Source: Mixta theicola (GTDB taxonomy: Bacteria; Pseudomonadota; Gammaproteobacteria; Enterobacterales; Enterobacteriaceae). From it: a stretch of 51,445 bases of DNA. A program made the position numbers and the translations under genes. A model generated the notes under the pieces. It had not been told where the DNA came from. It made no database searches and saw only the letters and a list, made by a program, of their open reading frames with translations. The stretch covers positions 1-51,445 of the forward strand of contig NZ_NWUO01000020.1 in NCBI RefSeq assembly GCF_002895925.1, given 5' to 3'. Below, one piece after another: positions 27,131 to 35,494 of this stretch (positions are counted from its first letter, which is position 1; every line of letters starts with the position of its first letter).

Positions 27131-27325
27131 TTGCCGTCTTTAACAAAGAAATCATTTACTATGCAAGGTTTAAAAATTAAATGGACCAATAATCTGGGCG
27201 CATTTGTTGGACGTTCTGTTCCTGTACTTGGTTGGGTAATTTTAGTCACTGATATTATAATGATCGCTCACAACACCATTCATCGTTACAGCCTGTTAGT
27301 AAGGCCAGAGGATAAAGTATGGTGA
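27131..27325 (+). CDS. Small single-span membrane protein preceding DUF1493 gene
   Basis: A 64-residue frame from TTG 27131. ATG 27164 is an alternative start giving 53 residues. The sequence has one hydrophobic stretch of the type GAFVGRSVPVLGWVILVTD and a conserved-looking tail (RPEDKVW). I recall similar short proteins beside DUF1493 genes in enterobacteria, but no function. Neither start has a good ribosome-binding site, and the frame is open some 90 bases upstream without ATG, so the N-terminus may be damaged. The stop overlaps the next start (ATGGTGA), indicating coupled translation. Confidence 0.5.
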   Translation: MPSLTKKSFTMQGLKIKWTNNLGAFVGRSVPVLGWVILVTDIIMIAHNTIHRYSLLVRPEDKVW

Positions 27326-27639
27326 GCAGCGTTTTAGAAAATGACGTTCGACAATTTATTGAAAAAGAGCTGCCGGTGGTAACGACGTTCTTTTTGAAAA
27401 AGGTTGTAATTGGTGAGGATGAACCATTGCAGGAGCTGCATGAATGGGACGATGTTGGGGATATGGCAGAAGCTTATTTTCAATATTTTAATGTGAATGC
27501 TGATAAATTTTCACTGCGAAACTATTATCCCTGGGAAACCTCGTTTTTTAAGCGCGAAAATCAAAATCTGGGTAAATCAGTTCTCACTATACGTATGTTC
27601 ATTGAATCAGCCAAAGCGGGCCGCTGGTTGTATGATTAG
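27319..27639 (+). CDS. DUF1493-family (acyl-carrier-protein-like) protein
   Basis: A 106-residue acidic protein resembling the DUF1493 family, short proteins with weak similarity to acyl carrier proteins. Seen are an N-terminal helix (DVRQFIEKELPVV), then a central Asp-rich segment (EWDDVGDMAEAYFQYFNVNA) typical of the family. The C-terminus is LTIRMFIESAKAGRWLYD. No DSL phosphopantetheine serine is evident. It overlaps the preceding small membrane-protein gene by seven bases and has GAGGATAAAG as its ribosome-binding site. The AT-rich composition differs from the surrounding genes and suggests acquisition. The role is unknown. Confidence 0.7.
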   Translation: MVSSVLENDVRQFIEKELPVVTTFFLKKVVIGEDEPLQELHEWDDVGDMAEAYFQYFNVNADKFSLRNYYPWETSFFKRENQNLGKSVLTIRMFIESAKAGRWLYD

Positions 27640-27920
27640 CGCCGTGCCAAAGCGCAGCCTGTGCATCACGCCTTTTTGATCTGATGCCCCGCTATAGCCT
27701 GCCCGTTCCAGTAGCTGAGCAAACAGCCGTTCAGAACCGGCGATATTCTCTGCCTGAAAATTCTGCTCCAGAAGTCGCTACGCAGCCCGCAGCCGGACCG
27801 CGGTCGCCCTTTGACAACAAAGTTCACAATAAAAGTTGTGCCTGCTGGCGTAACCAGGGTTAATTTGTTGTCACTAAAATAAGTGCCCGCAACAGCAGGG
27901 CAGGGTAATCAGGAGAAACT
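27640..27920. other. Intergenic stretch with a possible gene relic
   Basis: There is no complete gene in this 280-base stretch. On the minus strand about 55 codons are open with protein-like sequence (QNFQAENIAGSERLFAQLLE) ending near 27615, but there is no start and a TAG lies upstream, so at most it is a relic. The last 100 bases hold the promoter and ribosome-binding site (CAGGAG) of the RcnB-like gene. Confidence 0.35.
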
Positions 27921-28292
27921 ATGCGTAACACTACTAAAATTTTATTTTCGGGCGCATTGATCGGCGCGCTGGCATTCACTTCTGTTGCCCAGGCGGAAGG
28001 GGAGCAGCAGGCCGCTCCGGCTGAAACCGTGCCGCAACCGTCAGCTCAGCAGCCGAAAGAGCCGTACGAAGTTACCGAATTCTTTAGCGATGCGCAGCGT
28101 TATACTATTGGGTCTGCGGTGCCGGAAAAGTATCGGACAAAGACCTATGAAATTACCGAATGGCAAAAACGTCACCTGCCCGCGCCGGATGCCGACAGCC
28201 ACTGGACCTATATGGGCGGCAACTATGTGTTGATTTCCAATGTGGACGGCAAAATTATTAAAGCCAAATCGGGCGATATTTTCTTCCATTAA
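27921..28292 (+). CDS. RcnB-like periplasmic protein
   Basis: A 123-residue protein with a signal peptide (hydrophobic core FSGALIGALAFTS, cleavage after AQA at about residue 25). A Gln/Pro/Ala-rich linker follows and then a C-terminal RcnB-type domain with ITEWQKRHLPAPDADSHWTY and GGNYVLISNVDGKII. RcnB helps set periplasmic nickel and cobalt levels in E. coli. Many paralogues of this fold exist with unknown roles, and no metal transporter is adjacent. The ribosome-binding site CAGGAG is seven bases before the start. Confidence 0.8.
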   Translation: MRNTTKILFSGALIGALAFTSVAQAEGEQQAAPAETVPQPSAQQPKEPYEVTEFFSDAQRYTIGSAVPEKYRTKTYEITEWQKRHLPAPDADSHWTYMGGNYVLISNVDGKIIKAKSGDIFFH

Positions 28293-28387
28293 TTTATTGA
28301 CGGCCAGCAACGTTGCGGGCCGTAGCCTGGCCCGGATTAAGGCTGAGCCGTTTTTTCCGCGCGTGAAGGGTCAACATACAGAAACAG

Positions 28388-28421
28388 CAGGGGCAAACGG
28401 CGCATAAGCGGTTTGCCCCTG
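28388..28421. terminator. Hairpin between convergent RcnB-like and oxidase genes
   Basis: CAGGGGCAAAC pairs perfectly with GTTTGCCCCTG across a 12-base loop in the gap between two converging genes. It is a likely bidirectional terminator; the T tract is weak. Confidence 0.6.
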
Positions 28422-28469
28422 TTATTACGTTAAGCGCTTCCCGGACGGGTAACCTCAGCCGTCGAACAT

Positions 28470-29597
28470 TTACGCCTGGCTGAAGCGTTCGGCACGGAAA
28501 GTCGCGAACATCGGGTGCGGCTCGCCGCTAACGATCTCTTCCGCCAGCAGCTCACCGGCAATTAGCGCCAGCGTCGCGCCGGAATGGGTAAAGGCGACAA
28601 AGCAGCCCGGCACCTTTTGCAGCTCGCCAAAAACCGGGTTGCCATCGCCAGGGATCGGCTTCAGACCTATTTTCCAGCCGCTGGCCCGTAGCGCAGGCTG
28701 TCCGGCGATCAGTTTGCTGGCCTCATTCAGCAATTCCTGCACGACCGGCTCCGGGATACGGTACTCGCCGTCGCCAACGCTGGTAATATGCTCTTCATAC
28801 CAGTCGTGATCGACCGCCAGCGTGTTGCCTGGGTTGGGGCGCACGGCGGCGCGCGGCGTGTTCATCACCACCTCAATCGGCGTATCAACAGGATCGGTGG
28901 TCACCAGCATTGAGACCGGCGAACCGTTAGGGATCGTGACGCCAAGCGGCGCAACCAGCTCCGGCGTTTGCGGCCCGCAGGCGACCAGCACCGTATCCGC
29001 CGCCAGCTCGCCAGCGCGCGCGGTGGTAACGCCGCAGGCGCGTCCGCTGGCATCGGTTTTCACCGTGGCTTTACCGGCATGCTCAATCAGTTGGCCGCCC
29101 AGCTGATGAAATTCCTCCATCAGCCAGCCGATCAGATGCGGCAGGCTAACCCAGCCTTCACCGGCGTTGTAAATCGCGCTGTTGGCCATCGCCTGCGGCG
29201 CAATGTTCTGGGTAAACGCCGCAATATTTTCCGGGCTGACCAGCGCAGAATCGTAGCCGTGCGCTTTTTCATAAGCGTGACGCGCCTGCGTGCCGCGATC
29301 GTCATCCGCCGCCCAGTAAAGGCCGCCGTCAAAGCGCAGCCAGGTCAGGTCGGGATGGCGGGCAAACAGCGTACGGTAGCGATCGATGCCCGTCATACGC
29401 AGCGCATGATATTCGCGTGCGCGTTCACCGGCGGAATTGAGCCAGGAAAGCGAGCGTCCCGATGCGCCAGACCCCAGCGCCGCTTCGGTAACCAGCGCCA
29501 CCTGCGCGCCCTGACGCAGCAGATGCACCGCGCTGGAGACACCAATCGCACCGCCGCCGATCACCACAACACTTTTCTGGTTATTTTCCAGTGACAT
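28470..29597 (-). CDS. FAD-dependent amine/amino-acid oxidase (DAO family)
   Basis: A 375-residue flavoenzyme of the DAO superfamily. The N-terminal dinucleotide fold is VVVIGGGAIGVSSAVHLL (about residues 10-27), followed by GSGASGRSLSWLNSAGE near the flavin. The second FAD/substrate region holds LVACGPQTPELVAPLG, and the C-terminus has AFTHSGATLALIAGELLAEE. Relatives oxidise D-amino acids, sarcosine, opines or Amadori compounds to an imine plus hydrogen peroxide. It is the last gene of a minus-strand unit with an amino-acid-type ABC importer and a sugar-type oxidoreductase, pointing to breakdown of an imported amino acid conjugate. The substrate is not determined. Confidence 0.85.
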   Translation of the reverse strand: MSLENNQKSVVVIGGGAIGVSSAVHLLRQGAQVALVTEAALGSGASGRSLSWLNSAGERAREYHALRMTGIDRYRTLFARHPDLTWLRFDGGLYWAADDDRGTQARHAYEKAHGYDSALVSPENIAAFTQNIAPQAMANSAIYNAGEGWVSLPHLIGWLMEEFHQLGGQLIEHAGKATVKTDASGRACGVTTARAGELAADTVLVACGPQTPELVAPLGVTIPNGSPVSMLVTTDPVDTPIEVVMNTPRAAVRPNPGNTLAVDHDWYEEHITSVGDGEYRIPEPVVQELLNEASKLIAGQPALRASGWKIGLKPIPGDGNPVFGELQKVPGCFVAFTHSGATLALIAGELLAEEIVSGEPHPMFATFRAERFSQA

Positions 29598-29638
29598 AGC
29601 TTTATTCCTTGTTCAGATAAGAAAACAGGCTGTCCGTC

Positions 29639-30709
29639 TCAGGCGCTGCGGACGGCGTAACGGGTATGTAAATCTTCAATCAGGCGCAGCGTCGCCAGCG
29701 AGTCGGCGGCCTCGACCGGCAGCGGAGTGCCTTCCAGCAACGCGTTCGCCAGCAGACGGTAGAAGGCGGGATAGTCGCCGCGCTCGGTCTCGATAATTTG
29801 GTCCTGGTTATTGCGGGTCAGCGTGCCCCAGCGGCTGGCCTCTTCTGCTCCCCAGCCCGCGTCAAGCGGCGTCATGCCAGCGGCCAGCGCCGGTTCCTGA
29901 TTATCCAGCCCCCATTTGCTAAAGCCCGCCTGGCTGCCCAGCAGATGAAAACGCGGTCCCTGACGCGCCGCGAGTCCGTTCATCCACAGACGAGTGCGCA
30001 CGCCGCTAACGTGCAGCAGCGAAACAAAACTGTCTTCGTCGGCATCGGAAAGCGCGGGCTGCGTATGGCGCGTCAGCTCGGCGTAGCCGTCGGCGACCGG
30101 GCCAAAAAGCTGCAGCGCCTGATCGATCAGATGGCTGCCCAGATCGAGCAGCAGGCCGCCGCCTTCAGCGATAGCCGCGCGGTCGCGCCAGTTGCCGAAG
30201 CCCTGCGGCCGCCACCATTCAAAACGCGATTCAAAGCTGCGAATATCGCCCAGCGCGTTCTGGCTCAGCAGTTTTTTAACCGTCAGAAAATCGCCGTCCC
30301 AGCGGCGGTTCTGAAACACCGTCAGCAGCGTACCGGCTGCCTGGGCGGCGGCGATCAGCGCTTCGCCGTCACGGCTGTGCGGGACAAAAGGCTTATCAAT
30401 CACCAGATGCAGCCCGCGTGCGATGGCGGCCTCCGCCTGCGCGCGGTGTCCCTGCGGCGGCGTGCCCAGCACCACCAGATCCAGCTCAACGTCGCCAGCA
30501 TCAATCAGCTGTAACAGCTGTTCCCAGCTCTCCACCAGCCGCGCCTGCGGATAGCGCTGCCGGGCCAGCGTCCGGCGTTCAGCGTCGCCGGTAACGATAA
30601 CGCTCAGCGCAAAGTGTGCATCGGCGGCGATCAACGGCGCGTGAAAGACCTGGCCGGAAACCCCGAATCCCACCACCGCCGTGCGAATTTTTCCCTGTAG
30701 CAGCGTCAT
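29639..30709 (-). CDS. Gfo/Idh/MocA-family oxidoreductase
   Basis: A 356-residue NAD(P)-dependent oxidoreductase. The Rossmann start is IRTAVVGFGVSGQVFHAPLI. The family EKP-type motif appears as LHLVIDKPFVPHSRDGEAL, with Asp in place of Glu. The C-terminal alpha/beta domain carries LLDLGSHLIDQALQLFG, whose His is the usual catalytic candidate. Such enzymes oxidise or reduce sugars, inositols or related polyols. Its ATG shares one base with the stop of the upstream ABC ATPase gene (TAATG), so it is firmly in the operon. Together with the DAO oxidase it may process the sugar-like half of an opine or Amadori-type substrate. Confidence 0.88.
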   Translation of the reverse strand: MTLLQGKIRTAVVGFGVSGQVFHAPLIAADAHFALSVIVTGDAERRTLARQRYPQARLVESWEQLLQLIDAGDVELDLVVLGTPPQGHRAQAEAAIARGLHLVIDKPFVPHSRDGEALIAAAQAAGTLLTVFQNRRWDGDFLTVKKLLSQNALGDIRSFESRFEWWRPQGFGNWRDRAAIAEGGGLLLDLGSHLIDQALQLFGPVADGYAELTRHTQPALSDADEDSFVSLLHVSGVRTRLWMNGLAARQGPRFHLLGSQAGFSKWGLDNQEPALAAGMTPLDAGWGAEEASRWGTLTRNNQDQIIETERGDYPAFYRLLANALLEGTPLPVEAADSLATLRLIEDLHTRYAVRSA

Positions 30710-31482
30710 TACAATACCTCCGATAAAAAGCGGCGCAGGCGCGCCGACTGTGGATTTTCAAAGATCGCTTCCGGCGTACCGGTTTCCACGATTTCACCTT
30801 CATCCATAAACACCACCTGATCGGCGACTTTACGGGCGAAGCCCATTTCATGGGTGACCACGACCATGGTCATGCCGCGCTGGCACAGGTTCGCCATCAG
30901 ATTGAGGACGCCCTTGACCAGTTCAGGATCGAGCGCCGAGGTCGCCTCGTCGAACAGCATCACTTCCGGGTCCATCGCCAGCGCGCGGGCAATGGCGACG
31001 CGCTGCTGCTGGCCGCCTGAAAGATCGCGCGGACGATGATCGGCGCGCTGCGTTAATCCCACCTCATCCAGCCGCAGGCGGGCGATCTCCATCGCCTGCT
31101 GTTTCGGCAGCCTTTTGATCTTCCACGGTGCCAGCGCCACGTTTTGCAGCGCGGTGTGATCGGGGAACAGGTTGAAATGCTGGAACACCATGCCGATGCG
31201 CAGGCGCAGCGCGTCCGGCTTATCCTTCAGCACCGAGCGGCCGGAGAGCAGCACATCGCCCGCTTTCGGCTCGTGCAGCCGGTTGATGCCGCGCAGCAGC
31301 GTTGATTTCCCGGAGCCGGACGGGCCGATAATGCAGGTAGTGGAGCCTGCCGGGATCTGTAGCGAGACGTTACGCAGCACTTCGATGTCGCCATAGGCCA
31401 GCGTCAGATCGCGCAGCTCAAGGCTGGCGCCATGAAACGCGGCTTCCTGGTGGAGGTCTGCGGCTAAGGCATTATTCAGCAT
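30709..31482 (-). CDS. Polar amino acid ABC transporter ATPase
   Basis: A 257-residue ABC ATPase of the GlnQ/HisP type, counted from ATG 31482, which has GGGAG at good spacing; the longer frame to 31563 lies inside the permease gene. Walker A is GPSGSGKST, the Q-loop region is [12 protein letters not shown], the signature is LSGGQQQR and Walker B is [12 protein letters not shown]. The H-loop is VVVTHEM. It overlaps the end of the permease gene by 11 bases and the next start by one base. It powers the importer formed with the adjacent permease and binding protein. Confidence 0.93.
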   Translation of the reverse strand: MLNNALAADLHQEAAFHGASLELRDLTLAYGDIEVLRNVSLQIPAGSTTCIIGPSGSGKSTLLRGINRLHEPKAGDVLLSGRSVLKDKPDALRLRIGMVFQHFNLFPDHTALQNVALAPWKIKRLPKQQAMEIARLRLDEVGLTQRADHRPRDLSGGQQQRVAIARALAMDPEVMLFDEATSALDPELVKGVLNLMANLCQRGMTMVVVTHEMGFARKVADQVVFMDEGEIVETGTPEAIFENPQSARLRRFLSEVL

Positions 31483-32302
31483 ACTGTTGCTCCCGATGGC
31501 TGGTGAGAGGGGCGGCCTGTTCAGTCGCCAGCGGCTTTCCGCTGCGCTGCTGCACTTCGTCAAGTTCCTTCAGGCCGCTTTGCGGGGCGCTGGCGCGGCG
31601 GCGGCCGTTGCGATAGCGCTCATCGATCACATTGACCAAATGCGTCATCGGCACGGTGATCACCAGATAGAACATGCCCGCCAGCATCAGCGGCGACAGG
31701 TTGCCGGTCAGTACGGCGGCATCCTGACCCACGCGGAACAGCTCGCGCTGGCCAACCATCAGGCCAAGCAGATAGACCAGCGATGAGTCTTTAATGATGG
31801 AGATAAACTGGTTCACCACCGCTGGCAGCACGCGGCGAATGCCCTGCGGAATAACGATCAGCGCCATCGCCCGTGCATAGCTCATGCCCAGGGCGCGGCA
31901 CGCCTCCAGCTGGCCTTTTTCCACGCTCTGAATGCCGGAGCGGAAAATCTCACCCATATAGGCGCTGGCGATCAGGCTGAGGGCGAAAATACCGAGCGGA
32001 TAAGGCGTCGGGCCAAACAGCTGATAGCTGAAGCGCGCCAGGCCCTGGCCGATCAGCAGAATGGTTAAAATCGACGGCAGACCGCGAAACAGATCGGTAT
32101 AGATGCGCGACGGCAGGCGCAGCCAGCGCGAAGGAGAAATCGCCATCAGCGCCAGAATCAGACCAAAGGTGGTGCCCAGCACCGTGGCGGCGAGGGAAAT
32201 AATCAACGTATTGATTAAGCCCGTTCCCAGCAGCTGGGGGAAAACGCTCAGCATCGACGGGAAATCGAAGAAGGTACGCGACAGAATCTCGAACAGGTCC
32301 AT
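31472..32302 (-). CDS. Polar amino acid ABC transporter permease
   Basis: A 276-residue inner-membrane permease of the HisMQ/GlnP family with about five helices. The EAA-type loop is [20 protein letters not shown], the site that docks the ATPase. The N-terminal part has [20 protein letters not shown] and the C-terminal tail is long and charged. A GTG at 32311 is also in frame; ATG 32302 is chosen for family-like length. It forms the channel of the importer. Confidence 0.92.
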   Translation of the reverse strand: MDLFEILSRTFFDFPSMLSVFPQLLGTGLINTLIISLAATVLGTTFGLILALMAISPSRWLRLPSRIYTDLFRGLPSILTILLIGQGLARFSYQLFGPTPYPLGIFALSLIASAYMGEIFRSGIQSVEKGQLEACRALGMSYARAMALIVIPQGIRRVLPAVVNQFISIIKDSSLVYLLGLMVGQRELFRVGQDAAVLTGNLSPLMLAGMFYLVITVPMTHLVNVIDERYRNGRRRASAPQSGLKELDEVQQRSGKPLATEQAAPLTSHREQQYAE

Positions 32303-32325
32303 AGTAAGCACTCGCTTTTTTCAGG

Positions 32326-32349
32326 GGGCGGGACGCAAAAGTCCCGCCC
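32326..32349 (-). other. Intercistronic hairpin between binding-protein and permease genes
   Basis: GGGCGGGAC and GTCCCGCCC form a nine-base-pair GC stem with a six-base loop in the 80-base gap. No T tract follows on the transcribed strand, so it is not a classical terminator. Such stems often protect the upstream message, which would give more binding protein than permease. Confidence 0.6.
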
Positions 32350-32381
32350 GGTGGATCGGGCTATTCTCTGAGCAGGCGGTA

Positions 32382-33200
32382 TTACTGCGCGGCAGGCAGG
32401 TATTGTTTCGGCATCGGCGAACCTGGGAACCATTTCTCATAGAGGCGTTTCCAGGTGCCGTCCTGCATGGCGTCTTTGATGGCTTTATTCAGCGCGGCTT
32501 TTAGCTGCGGTTTCTGTTTAGCAATCGCCACGCCAGCAGGTGCATCGAAGGAGGGAATATCTGCCGCATGAACCAGTTTAAAGCGGTCGGCATAGCTTTT
32601 GGCCGCCTCATAATCGAGGAAGACCGCATCCAGCGTGCCGTTATTAAGCGAGGAGATGGCGGCATTGTTATCAGGGAAGCGCACCAGATCGGTCTGCGGG
32701 AAATTCTTAACCGCATAGCTTTCCTGCAGCGTGCCCTGGACCACGCCCAACCGCCGTTTTGCCAGCGTATCGACATTTTTTATCCCGGTATCGCTGCGGG
32801 TCAGCACCGACAGATAGCCGGCAAGGTAGCCATCGGTGAAATCCACGGTTTTGGCACGTTCCGGGGTAATGCCGATCGCCGCCACGCCCGCGTCATACTG
32901 ACCGTTAGCCACCGCCGGCAGAATGCCGGAGAAATCCTGACCGATAAAATCGACCTGTTTCACGCCCAGTCGATGGGCGACATTGGTAAAAAACTCAATA
33001 TCAAAGCCGGTAAAATTGCCTGTGGCGTCGGTAAAGGTATAGGGTTTGGCATCGCCCAGGCTGGCAACGCGCATATGACCCGGTTCGATCAGGCCATACG
33101 GATTGTTGTCCGCCGCGCTGGCCGGGATGGAGAGGGTGACGATTGAAGCCGAGGCGATGAGCGCAACGGCCGTTCTGAACAGGATGTTGTGCGATTTCAT
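32382..33200 (-). CDS. Family 3 periplasmic amino-acid binding protein
   Basis: A 272-residue solute-binding protein. The signal peptide has a hydrophobic core ([17 protein letters not shown]) and cleaves near ASA at residue 29. The mature protein shows the SBP_bac_3 layout: [20 protein letters not shown], then [20 protein letters not shown] and the second-lobe segment [17 protein letters not shown]. Family 3 proteins bind polar amino acids and opine-like conjugates. It is the first gene of the minus-strand operon and directly faces the LacI-type regulator gene across the operator region. Confidence 0.92.
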   Translation of the reverse strand: MKSHNILFRTAVALIASASIVTLSIPASAADNNPYGLIEPGHMRVASLGDAKPYTFTDATGNFTGFDIEFFTNVAHRLGVKQVDFIGQDFSGILPAVANGQYDAGVAAIGITPERAKTVDFTDGYLAGYLSVLTRSDTGIKNVDTLAKRRLGVVQGTLQESYAVKNFPQTDLVRFPDNNAAISSLNNGTLDAVFLDYEAAKSYADRFKLVHAADIPSFDAPAGVAIAKQKPQLKAALNKAIKDAMQDGTWKRLYEKWFPGSPMPKQYLPAAQ

Positions 33201-33263
33201 AAGTAGTCCGTTTTTGTTGTCTAAACATCAACGACTATTGAAACCGGGGACGTTTAATTAGTA

Positions 33264-33277
33264 TGAGTCCGGTCTCA
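33264..33277. promoter_or_regulatory. Operator half of a LacI-type pair (imperfect palindrome)
   Basis: TGAGTCCGGTCTCA differs from a perfect palindrome at one position and repeats the 33311 site 47 bases away (start to start). It lies 64 bases before the binding-protein start on the minus strand. A weaker related half (TGAAACCGG) occurs near 33238. Confidence 0.7.
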
Positions 33278-33310
33278 ATGCAGGTGCTGATTAGGGATAA
33301 GTCACGCTTG

Positions 33311-33324
33311 TGAGACCGGTCTCA
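33311..33324. promoter_or_regulatory. Perfect LacI-family operator palindrome
   Basis: TGAGACCGGTCTCA is a perfect 14-base palindrome with a central CG step, the usual form of LacI-family operators. It lies midway between the divergent transporter operon and the LacI-type gene, so it can control both. Confidence 0.85.
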
Positions 33325-33402
33325 AATCAGTTACAGTGATATTAAGCACAGCATTTCAACGTCGTCAATGATCGAACCTTTAACCTGTGATTCGAATTAA
33401 TT

Positions 33403-34485
33403 ATGACAAGCACAAATATGCGAATGAAAGCGCCTACCGCTGCTGACGTAGCGCGTGAGGCAAAGGTATCAAAAGCGCAGGCGGCCAGGGCGCTGGGCGG
33501 TTACGGCTCCGTCAGCGACGAGGTGATGACGCGGGTGTTGACGGCGGCGGAGCGGCTGGGCTATCGCCCGAATGAGCTGGCGCGCAGCATGAATACCGGG
33601 CGTTCTAATACGCTGGGCGTGATCGTGGGCGATATTGAGAACCCGCATTTCGGGCTGGCGCTGCGCGGGATCTCGGATGTAGCGCGTCAGGCGGGCTATC
33701 ACGTTATTCTCAGCAACAGCGATGAGCAGCTAAGCATTGAGCAGGAGGCGGTGCGCGTGATGCTGGAAAAGCGGGTGGATGGGATTATCGTCGCGCCCAG
33801 CAGCTCTGCCGCCAGCAATAACGCGCATTTAACCCAGGTGCTGACGGAAGGGCGGGCGCTCACGCTGTTCGATCGCGCGGTTTATCACCTGGACGTCGAG
33901 GTCATCGGCGTCGATTTTACCCGCTCGGCGCAGCAGGCGACGCAGCTGCTGCTGGCGGCCGGGCATCGGCGCATCGCCTACGTAACCAGCATGAATGCCA
34001 GCGAACCTTATCGCCGCACGGATGATATGGGCCTGACCCCGGTTGCCCAGCGTATCGCCGGGATGGAACGCGCCTTCAGCGTGGCGGGCGTGCCTTTTGT
34101 ACCGGCGCTGATTAAGCCCAATGCGCTGGATGATGCGGCGGTAGCGCGTATCGTTGGCGAGCTTTTTGATGACGCTGCGCCGCCGACGGCGGTCATCGCC
34201 TCCGATAGCCTGATTGCGCAGGCGCTGCTGCGTGAGTTTCATCTGCGCGGCCTGCACATTCCGCAGGATCTTTCGTTTGTGATGTACGATAACTTCCCGT
34301 GGACGGAGATCGTTTCGCCACCGCTGTCGGTGATCGCACAGCCCGTTTATGAGATGGGCTGCGAGGCGGCTCGCCGCATTATCGCCCAGATCCGTGGTGA
34401 AGATCCCGGCCCGATGCCGGTGTTTGAAACGCGCTATATTCGTCGGGAATCGACCGGGCCGGCCCCGCTGAAGGTGACAGGTTAA
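33403..34485 (+). CDS. LacI-family transcriptional repressor
   Basis: A 360-residue LacI/GalR regulator. The DNA-binding helix-turn-helix and hinge are at about residues 12-65 (TAADVAREAKVSKAQAARAL, then GYRPNELARSMNTGRSNTLG). The effector-binding periplasmic-like core follows, with GDIENPHFGLALRGISDVAR and IAYVTSM. It is divergent from the ABC importer/oxidase operon, with two near-identical palindromes in between, so it very probably represses that operon and itself. The inducer is unknown and likely the imported compound or a product of it. No strong ribosome-binding site precedes ATG 33403; ATG 33418 and 33424 are alternatives. Confidence 0.92.
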   Translation: MTSTNMRMKAPTAADVAREAKVSKAQAARALGGYGSVSDEVMTRVLTAAERLGYRPNELARSMNTGRSNTLGVIVGDIENPHFGLALRGISDVARQAGYHVILSNSDEQLSIEQEAVRVMLEKRVDGIIVAPSSSAASNNAHLTQVLTEGRALTLFDRAVYHLDVEVIGVDFTRSAQQATQLLLAAGHRRIAYVTSMNASEPYRRTDDMGLTPVAQRIAGMERAFSVAGVPFVPALIKPNALDDAAVARIVGELFDDAAPPTAVIASDSLIAQALLREFHLRGLHIPQDLSFVMYDNFPWTEIVSPPLSVIAQPVYEMGCEAARRIIAQIRGEDPGPMPVFETRYIRRESTGPAPLKVTG

Positions 34486-34619
34486 CTGACGCCTGCCGAA
34501 CGGCGCAGGCTAATATCGTGAGCGATAATATTAATTTTCGATACGATGCGGAAGGCAACTGTTGAGCTGAACGGGAACGAGGTAATCTGGTCTTTCGCTA
34601 CCATATGAGGGAACTCAGC

Positions 34620-35360
34620 ATGTCATCATCTGTTAATCAGTATCAACAGCCGATTGGTTTTCCGCTGCCGGAATGGACGCCGCGATTATATCCTCCCCAA
34701 CAGCCTCTGGAAGGGCGTACCTGTCGGCTGGAGCCGCTTAGCGCTCAGCAGCACGCTGAAGGTCTATGGGCCGCCTGGTCGCAGGCTGCGGACGAGCGCG
34801 ACTGGACATGGATGTTTTCCGGCCCGTTTCCCAACTATCCCGCTTTCTGTACCCATATTTCCGCGCAGAGCGCCAGCCAGGATGCGCTGCATTTTGCCGT
34901 TATCGATCGTCAAAGCCTACAGCCGGTGGGGACGCTGGCGTTAATGCGTATCGATCCGCAGCACGGATCGATGGAAGTGGGACATGTGGCTTTTTCGCCA
35001 CGGCTGAAACGGACGACGATGGCGACGGAAGCGCACTTTTTACTGATGGCGCTGGCCTTCGATGAACTGGGCTATCGCCGCTATGAGTGGAAGTGCGACA
35101 GCCTGAACGCGGCGTCGCGCCAGGCGGCGCTGCGGCTGGGCTTTCAGTATGAAGGCCTGTTTCGGCAGGCGGCGGTATACAAAGGCCGCAATCGCGATAC
35201 CGCCTGGTTTTCCATTATCGACGGCGAATGGCCGACGGTCAGCGCCGCGCTGCGTCAGTGGCTGGCCGCAGAAAATTTCGATGTGCAGGGGCAGCAGCGG
35301 CGGTCGTTGCAGGCGTTTCGCGCCCAGGCTCTCCACTCCTGCCCGCGCCAGATTTTGTAA
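34620..35360 (+). CDS. GNAT-family acetyltransferase (RimJ/RimL type)
   Basis: A 246-residue acetyltransferase. The N-terminal strand region EGRTCRLEPLSAQQHAEGLW is followed by QPVGTLALMRIDPQHGSMEV, then the acetyl-CoA site AFSPRLKRTTMATEAHFLLM. The typical ending is CDSLNAASRQAALRLGFQYE with a downstream FRQAAVYKGRNRDTAWFS. ATG 34620 has GAGGGA seven bases upstream and is preferred over ATG 34605. RimL-type members acetylate protein N-termini, amines or small molecules; the substrate is not known. It appears to be a single-gene unit. Confidence 0.88.
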   Translation: MSSSVNQYQQPIGFPLPEWTPRLYPPQQPLEGRTCRLEPLSAQQHAEGLWAAWSQAADERDWTWMFSGPFPNYPAFCTHISAQSASQDALHFAVIDRQSLQPVGTLALMRIDPQHGSMEVGHVAFSPRLKRTTMATEAHFLLMALAFDELGYRRYEWKCDSLNAASRQAALRLGFQYEGLFRQAAVYKGRNRDTAWFSIIDGEWPTVSAALRQWLAAENFDVQGQQRRSLQAFRAQALHSCPRQIL

Positions 35361-35362
35361 TG

Positions 35363-35416
35363 TCTAATGTCAAATTATCGGGAGTCCGTATGAACCTAAC
35401 CTAAGCTGACATTAGA
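35363..35416. repeat. Spaced inverted repeat upstream of the DUF6416-like gene
   Basis: TCTAATGTCA at 35363-35372 and TGACATTAGA at 35407-35416 are perfect inverted copies separated by 34 bases. They lie in the 134-base gap after the acetyltransferase gene. They may be paired binding sites or a long-range RNA stem. Confidence 0.6.
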
Positions 35417-35494
35417 TGAGGTTAAATGCAGTGACTAGTCTTCTTAAGAATTGTCTAACGCTTAGTCTGCGCTATCCTTTGGCCAGCTTAACCA

